Of a DNA stretch of 10,000 bases, positions 6,326-10,000 are shown piece after piece (within the stretch, counting starts at the first letter, position 1; the number at the start of each line of letters is the position of its first letter). The DNA comes from Desulfomonile sp. (lineage in GTDB: Bacteria; Desulfobacterota; Desulfomonilia; Desulfomonilales; Desulfomonilaceae). The DNA is taken from contig JAIWNO010000122.1 of NCBI GenBank assembly GCA_020216785.1, positions 1 to 10,000 on the forward strand, in the 5' to 3' direction. A model generated the notes under the pieces. The model made no database searches, was not told the origin of the DNA, and was given only the letters and a program-made list of their open reading frames with translations. Position numbers and translations under genes: made by a program.

Positions 6326-6907
6326 TCAACGATTTTGACGAATTATTTGCTCCAATGCGGCTGTCGGGAGTTGTCCGCCTTGAGGATTCTTCCGAGCGAA
6401 GTCGATGAGCACAGACTCGATAGCCTGCAACGCCCGCTGAGCGTTCGGATGCTGGGGAGGAATCCCGTTTGCGGAAAGAATCTGTCCGGCGGCCTCCCAC
6501 TCCCGTCCCGGCGTGAGGCTCAGTTGACTGGGCCAGGAGAACGGTGCTCCACGCTGCGCAGCTTCCCGTCGCGGCGCGGCTTCTGAGCTTACCGCAGGAG
6601 GCTGTTCCGCCAGTGCGCGACGATCGGGCTCGCGCACGGCCGTAGGCGCCGGGGCGGCCTTCGCGTCGGTGCAGTGATCGGGGGTTCGGAAGCACTTGAG
6701 CTTGCATTGTTCGAGGTAGTAATCGTCAAAGCCCTTGCCTTCGCAGCATTTGCGGCACTGGTCGCGGGTCTGCTGGGCTTGGGCAGGCGGATAGGGTAGG
6801 ATGAGGAGTATCAGCATAATAAGGGCTGCTCCCGACATTGCAACGGTGCGGACAAAGCCTCGGTGGGCGCCGCCTGAGACCGCCGGTTGTCTCAAGTCTG
6901 CAAACAT
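6326..6907 (-). CDS. Secreted cysteine-rich hypothetical protein, 193 residues
   Basis: I do not recognise the family. The protein has a clear Sec signal peptide: basic N-region with R17 and R20, a hydrophobic run at about 25-38 and cleavage after AQA (about residue 44). The mature part opens with six cysteines in the pattern CxxCC-x12-C-x3-C-x6-C (residues 51-79), which lacks the CXXCH histidine and so is not a heme site; disulfides or metal binding are both possible. A low-complexity Ala/Pro/Arg linker (about 80-125) leads to a C-terminal helical domain ending AALEQIIRQNR. I chose ATG 6907 over ATG 6922 because GGAGG lies exactly 8 bases before it; the earlier ATG lies just upstream of that site. 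Its stop is 3 bases before the longest possible start of the decaheme cytochrome, so the two are almost certainly co-transcribed and may be translationally coupled, suggesting a shared periplasmic role. Confidence 0.75.
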   Translation of the reverse strand: MFADLRQPAVSGGAHRGFVRTVAMSGAALIMLILLILPYPPAQAQQTRDQCRKCCEGKGFDDYYLEQCKLKCFRTPDHCTDAKAAPAPTAVREPDRRALAEQPPAVSSEAAPRREAAQRGAPFSWPSQLSLTPGREWEAAGQILSANGIPPQHPNAQRALQAIESVLIDFARKNPQGGQLPTAALEQIIRQNR

Positions 6908-6915
6908 GGTTGAAA

Positions 6916-6920
6916 CCTCC
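6916..6920 (-). promoter_or_regulatory. Ribosome binding site deciding the start of the cysteine-rich protein
   Basis: GGAGG on the minus strand with an 8-base gap to ATG 6907. The alternative ATG at 6922 directly abuts this site and has nothing comparable upstream. Confidence 0.65.
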
Positions 6921-6986
6921 ATGGGAAAATGGTTGCGGCGGCTGCCAGCTTGCCTGCGAGACCGGGCGCGGTGCGCCGGGGGCGAT

Positions 6987-7673
6987 TCATTCGTCGCCCC
7001 CTTTAAGAAAAGAGCAGGTCTTTCCCGACCTTGAGTGCTTCAAGTGGTGTTTCAAGTTTGAGATCAAGCTCTTATCCATGGTTTGCTTGAAGGCACCATC
7101 TACCGGGTCCCAGGTGTAAACCACAAACGAGTAGGATTTGTTGCCCTTTCTATATGCCGTCACTGACCATTGCTCGGTGGAGTTGTCCTGGCAAAGCGTT
7201 ACCCGATCTGCGGAAGCCTCCTGTTGATTAAGAAGTTCCTGCGCCTTTTTCTTGATTTCATCAATATATCGCGCATGATCGTGTTTCGGAAAGCGTGGCT
7301 CTTTGCCCTTGCCATCCCCCGGGCTCGTAGTCTGTTCTCCCTTCCGGCCTGAATCACCTGCCTTGCTGCTCGAATCGTCCTTCCCGGCAAATGGATCGAC
7401 GCTTGCCTTCACTGCCGCCTTCGGCAAGGGAACCGTGGACCGAGGTTCTCTGGTTTCAACTACAGGTCGGTTCTTGCTCGAGAGAAACCATGCGCAACCA
7501 CCAAGGACAGTAAACGACCACATCGTGAGTGCGACCGCGAACACGGAGCACACCCCTTTCCAGGCAAGAAGGTTGGGGGTACCGATTTTGGAACATGATT
7601 GCCGGGCAATCAGAGCCGAGAACACTTGGCCACATAGCCTTTCGGCGATCTTCCGCGGGACCCGCAGGGTCAT
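6987..7673 (-). CDS. Membrane-anchored or lipoprotein-like hypothetical protein, 228 residues
   Basis: I do not recognise this protein. Residues about 41-58 form one hydrophobic segment followed by VLGGCAWF, which resembles a lipobox with the cysteine at 60. The basic stretch before it (seven Arg/Lys in 40 residues) would keep the N-terminus in the cytoplasm, leaving the rest outside the membrane. After that comes a low-complexity Ser/Lys/Gly/Asp linker (about 90-125), then a compact domain of roughly 100 residues with a charged helix (YIDEIKKKAQELLNQQ), and a segment WSVTAYRKGNKSYSFVVYTW that looks like two beta strands. Two further cysteines lie at about 159 and 221. A 40-residue N-region is long for a lipoprotein signal, and the ribosome site of ATG 7673 (AGGA directly abutting) is poor, so a shorter form from an internal GTG is possible. 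It lies 79 bases before the cysteine-rich secreted protein on the same strand. Confidence 0.65.
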   Translation of the reverse strand: MTLRVPRKIAERLCGQVFSALIARQSCSKIGTPNLLAWKGVCSVFAVALTMWSFTVLGGCAWFLSSKNRPVVETREPRSTVPLPKAAVKASVDPFAGKDDSSSKAGDSGRKGEQTTSPGDGKGKEPRFPKHDHARYIDEIKKKAQELLNQQEASADRVTLCQDNSTEQWSVTAYRKGNKSYSFVVYTWDPVDGAFKQTMDKSLISNLKHHLKHSRSGKTCSFLKGGDE

Positions 7674-7821
7674 TCCTGCGGTCAGCGCGGAGTCGAGGAA
7701 TTCGTATATCGTTCAGAGGCAAAAGACAAGTAGAGCGATCGGCACTCAGTCACTCAGAAACCTGTTCCGGGAGCCGCAGAAGGCATCGGAGAGACGGACA
7801 TGGTTCCAAACGGTCAATTCC

Positions 7822-8361
7822 TCAATCGAGAGAGTGAACCCTCGTCCTGTTAATACCGCCGCCAGGGAAGGGATTCGCCGGGTCGTCTTTGGGCTCCTCC
7901 TTCGGTTCGTCTTTGGTCGGGGCCGCAGGCGACTGAGGCGGTGGAGCAGGTGAAAGAGACTGCTCCACGGGGCGTGACGGCATGGAAGCAGTGGTCGCCG
8001 GCTGGAGAGCGCCGGATAATCCCAGCTTTTGAAACAGGCCGAGCATGAGATCACCGAACCACTCATATGGAAGTAACTTCTCCGTCACCCAAACGAACAC
8101 GAAGATGATCGCCGCGATGATGCCGGCCACGACCAGGAAAGCGACTAGCGCAATGATGCCCAAGACTGCCAGCGCAAAGTACAAGGGAAACAAGAAACCG
8201 TAAATGAACGCGCGCCCGAGCTTCACCGCGGAGCGATCGTCTTCCTCTCGGCCCATAATGTCGTCGAATACCCTGAGGTAATAGTTTCTCCGGTAATGGC
8301 TCAACGCGGCGCTCAAAATACCGAGGATGATCATTAGAACGAGCCCGATAATTGTTGTCAT
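7822..8361 (-). CDS. Small integral membrane protein with Pro/charged C-terminal tail, 179 residues
   Basis: I do not recognise the family. There is a hydrophobic helix at about 4-20, a basic/acidic loop (HYRRNYYLRVFDDIMGREEDD), then a long hydrophobic stretch at about 51-92 that can hold two membrane helices, followed by a short amphipathic region (EWFGDLMLGLFQKLGL). From about residue 120 to the end the sequence is disordered: many Pro, Ala, Ser, then an acidic-basic KDEPKEEPKDD run. The ATG at 8361 has a strong ribosome site (GGGAGGA, 7-base gap). It appears to be the first gene of the cluster ending with the decaheme cytochrome, although a 149-bp gap separates it from the next gene. That gap (7674-7821) shows no stem-loop and no convincing promoter, so read-through is plausible but unproven. 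Confidence 0.8.
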   Translation of the reverse strand: MTTIIGLVLMIILGILSAALSHYRRNYYLRVFDDIMGREEDDRSAVKLGRAFIYGFLFPLYFALAVLGIIALVAFLVVAGIIAAIIFVFVWVTEKLLPYEWFGDLMLGLFQKLGLSGALQPATTASMPSRPVEQSLSPAPPPQSPAAPTKDEPKEEPKDDPANPFPGGGINRTRVHSLD

Positions 8362-8383
8362 GACGTTCCTCCCGTGAGCGTGT

Positions 8384-8416
8384 GCGGCCGGCGGGCCAAT
8401 GCTCCGGCGCGGCCGC
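8384..8416. repeat. GC-rich inverted repeat upstream of the membrane-protein gene
   Basis: GCGGCCG (8384-8390) pairs with CGGCCGC (8410-8416) over seven G-C pairs around a 19-base loop. It lies 12-45 bases upstream of the ribosome site of the gene at 8361-7822, so if transcribed it would fold in that gene's leader. No function can be assigned. Confidence 0.35.
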
Positions 8417-8540
8417 GTATTACTCGGATCGATTCCGAAGTGGATTGTTCTGAAGAAATCACCGGTCGTACGTATAATGGCCGGTCCAGGTTCTTTTCGT
8501 GTCAGGTTTCACCAATTTGGTCACGCATTTCTCTCTTTGC

Positions 8541-8613
8541 AGATTGCTTCGTCGCTCTGCTCCTCGCAGCGACATGCCAGGAACTTGTCATGGCAAGCGA
8601 AGTGAAACGATCT
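8541..8613. repeat. Degenerate palindromic interspersed repeat (GATTGCTTCGTCGCT family)
   Basis: The left arm reads AGATTGCTTCGTCGCT followed by CTGCTCCTCGC and GCGACATGCC; the right arm, read on the opposite strand, begins AGATCGTTTCACTTCGCT and ends in a CATGACA-like box. Both resemble a repeat I know from many anaerobe genomes (GATTGCTTCGTCGCTxCGCTCCTCGCAATGACA and variants), here with several mismatches. Within the left arm GTCGCT and AGCGAC form a smaller hairpin. The element lies 28 bases after the ffh stop. This is the only copy I see in the window. The rest of the 8362-8640 gap holds a weak AGGTC/GACCT stem just after ffh (8622-8636) and nothing else I can name. Confidence 0.55.
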
Positions 8614-8640
8614 TGTTCAATAGGTCTGCGCGACCTCAAT

Positions 8641-10000
8641 TCAGTGCTTCCTCGCCTTTTTTCTTGCTTGTCTCTCCTGTTTGCGTTTCTTTCTTTTTCT
8701 CTCCAGGTCCTTTTTTGAAAATCGGGGCTTTCCCGGTTCGCCCATGCCCGGCTGTTCGCCTGCCTGGAAGTCGGGTATCTGGGACCCGGAAAAGAGCCCG
8801 CCGAACATCTTGCGAACCTTTTTCCACCTGCCGCCGACTTTGGCTCCGCCCATTGCCATCATGAACGAGCGCATTGCGCGAAACTTGACGAGCAGGTCTC
8901 TGACTTCCGATTCCCGTCGGCCTGAGCCGCGGGCAATTCGTCGCATCCGGCTCTGGTTCAGGATGTCGGGTCGGCGGCGTTCGGCCGGAGTCATTGAGTT
9001 GATTATTGCTTCGATGCGTACCAGTTCGGATTCGTCCATCGTTGCGCCCTGGGGCATCGAAGACTGGAAGAAGGGGAGCTTCTCGAGGGTATCCTGAAGG
9101 GGTCCCATCTTCTTGATTGTCTTAATCTGGCCCAGGAAGTCACTCAGGTCGAAGTCGCCCGCAAGCATACGCATTGCATCTTCTTCGGCCTTCTTCTCGT
9201 CTACGACCTCTTGAAAGTCCTTGACAAGGCCGACAACATCACCAAAACCGAGAATGCGTGAAGCGAGACCCTCCGGACGGAACTCCTCCAGTCGGTCCAG
9301 TCCTTCGCCTACGCCCAGGAACTTGACGGGGACTCCGGTCGCGGCCTTTATCGAAAGAGCAGCGCCCCCGCGGGCGTCGCCGTCCACTTTGGTCAGTATG
9401 AAGCCTGACAGCTGAATCCGCTCATTGAAAGCCCTGGCGGTATTGACCGATTCCTGGCCCATCATGGCGTCGCATACCAGCAGCACGTTGTCCGGAGATG
9501 TGCGTATCTGTATCTGGTGAAGCTCCTCCATGAGGGGTTCGTCGATCGTAAGTCGTCCGGCGGTATCGAAGATTACAATGTCTCTGTTTTGATCTTGCGC
9601 TGCCTTGACCGCTTGCGCACAGATATCCGGCGGCGCGGCGCCTCCGTCAGAGAAGACAGGAATCTCCAGGTTTGCCCCGAGAGTCTTCAACTGGTCCACG
9701 GCCGCCGGGCGATAGATGTCCGCAGCGACCAGCATGGGCTTTTTGCCCATTTTTATAAGGTATTTCGCGAGCTTGGCGGCTGTAGTAGTCTTGCCGGACC
9801 CCTGCAATCCCACCATCATCACGGAACTCACAGGCTTCGTACGGAAATTCAGCGAGGAATCCGCCGGCCCCATCAGCTCCACGAGTTCGTCGTGACACAA
9901 CTTGATGAAGTGCTCACCGGGCGAGACCTTCATCTTCACATCTTTGTGGGCGACCCTGGTAAGGACAATTTCTCCGAGCGCCTTTTCCTTTACGCGGTCG
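8641..10000 (-). CDS. ffh: Signal recognition particle GTPase Ffh, N-terminus off the right edge
   Basis: Ffh binds signal sequences emerging from the ribosome, together with SRP RNA, and delivers the ribosome to FtsY at the membrane. The visible 452 residues start inside the N-domain (DRVKEKALGE) and continue without a break to the stop. GTPase motifs appear in order: GLQGSGKTTT (P-loop), DIYRPAAVDQL, DTAGR, TKVDGDARGGAAL and GVGEG. The M domain follows, with GQIKTIKKMGPL, MTPAERR and the SRP-RNA-binding SRMRRIARGSG. The final roughly 55 residues are a tail ending in dense Lys/Arg (KKDLERKRKKRKQ onward), which looks more basic than usual. About 50-70 N-terminal residues should lie beyond the window. 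The familiar downstream rpsP-rimM-trmD group is absent here; the next gene on this strand is the unrelated membrane protein at 8361. Confidence 0.97.
   Translation of the reverse strand, partial: DRVKEKALGEIVLTRVAHKDVKMKVSPGEHFIKLCHDELVELMGPADSSLNFRTKPVSSVMMVGLQGSGKTTTAAKLAKYLIKMGKKPMLVAADIYRPAAVDQLKTLGANLEIPVFSDGGAAPPDICAQAVKAAQDQNRDIVIFDTAGRLTIDEPLMEELHQIQIRTSPDNVLLVCDAMMGQESVNTARAFNERIQLSGFILTKVDGDARGGAALSIKAATGVPVKFLGVGEGLDRLEEFRPEGLASRILGFGDVVGLVKDFQEVVDEKKAEEDAMRMLAGDFDLSDFLGQIKTIKKMGPLQDTLEKLPFFQSSMPQGATMDESELVRIEAIINSMTPAERRRPDILNQSRMRRIARGSGRRESEVRDLLVKFRAMRSFMMAMGGAKVGGRWKKVRKMFGGLFSGSQIPDFQAGEQPGMGEPGKPRFSKKDLERKRKKRKQERQARKKARKH

Noticed and set aside
6936..6986. GC-rich GGCGC/GCGCC stem between the lipoprotein-like and cysteine-rich genes
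   Set aside because: Only five base pairs and no T-run on the minus strand; not enough to call a terminator.
7456..7722. Minus-strand frame of 88 codons overlapping the lipoprotein-like gene in another frame
   Set aside because: Starts at TTG without a ribosome site and overlaps a longer frame with a membrane segment and ordered domain; I considered a frameshift between the two but see no join that gives a better protein.
7674..7821. Possible promoter in the gap before the gene at 7673-6987 (TTGTCT with a TATACG 15 bases later)
   Set aside because: The spacer is too short for sigma70 and both boxes are imperfect.
8473..8478. Perfect TATAAT on the plus strand
   Set aside because: The best -35 at 17 bases (CTGAAG) matches weakly and no plus-strand gene or structured RNA follows, so a promoter is not supported.
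8622..8636. AGGTC/GACCT stem just after the ffh stop as a terminator
   Set aside because: Five base pairs followed by ATTGAA rather than a T-run; mentioned under the repeat but not called separately.

Overview
The window looks like chromosomal DNA from a GC-rich anaerobic bacterium, most likely of the Desulfobacterota (deltaproteobacterial) type. The pointers are a periplasmic cytochrome with ten CXXCH heme sites, a partial MvhD/FlpD-type iron-sulfur protein of the kind that works with heterodisulfide reductase-like complexes, a GatCAB amidotransferase operon, and an intergenic palindrome resembling a repeat I associate with this group. The taxonomic placement is inference. Every gene I can support is on the minus strand, so transcription runs from high to low coordinates.

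In transcription order: (1) ffh, the SRP GTPase, enters from the right edge without its N-terminus and ends at 8641. (2) A 279-bp gap follows; it holds a degenerate palindromic repeat and GC-rich hairpins. (3) Next comes an apparent envelope/electron-transfer cluster: a small membrane protein with a Pro/charged tail (8361-7822), a membrane-anchored or lipoprotein-like protein (7673-6987), a secreted six-cysteine protein (6907-6326), and the decaheme cytochrome (6322-4334). One or more very small ORFs follow (4316-3946), one of them apparently frameshifted, and a stem-loop at 3884-3866 closes the cluster. (4) A sigma70-like promoter (TTGACA-16-TATATG) drives gatC-gatA-gatB, which makes the amidotransferase that converts misacylated Glu-tRNA(Gln) and/or Asp-tRNA(Asn). 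(5) A 235-bp gap with two GTGGTT/AACCAC inverted repeats precedes the start of the MvhD/FlpD-like gene, which runs off the left edge.

gatCAB and ffh are housekeeping genes. The accessory part is the middle cluster. All four of its larger products carry a signal peptide or membrane segments, and the last is a decaheme cytochrome, so a periplasmic electron-transfer module is a reasonable hypothesis. I recognise no family for its three non-cytochrome members. I see no CRISPR array, transposase, rRNA or tRNA.
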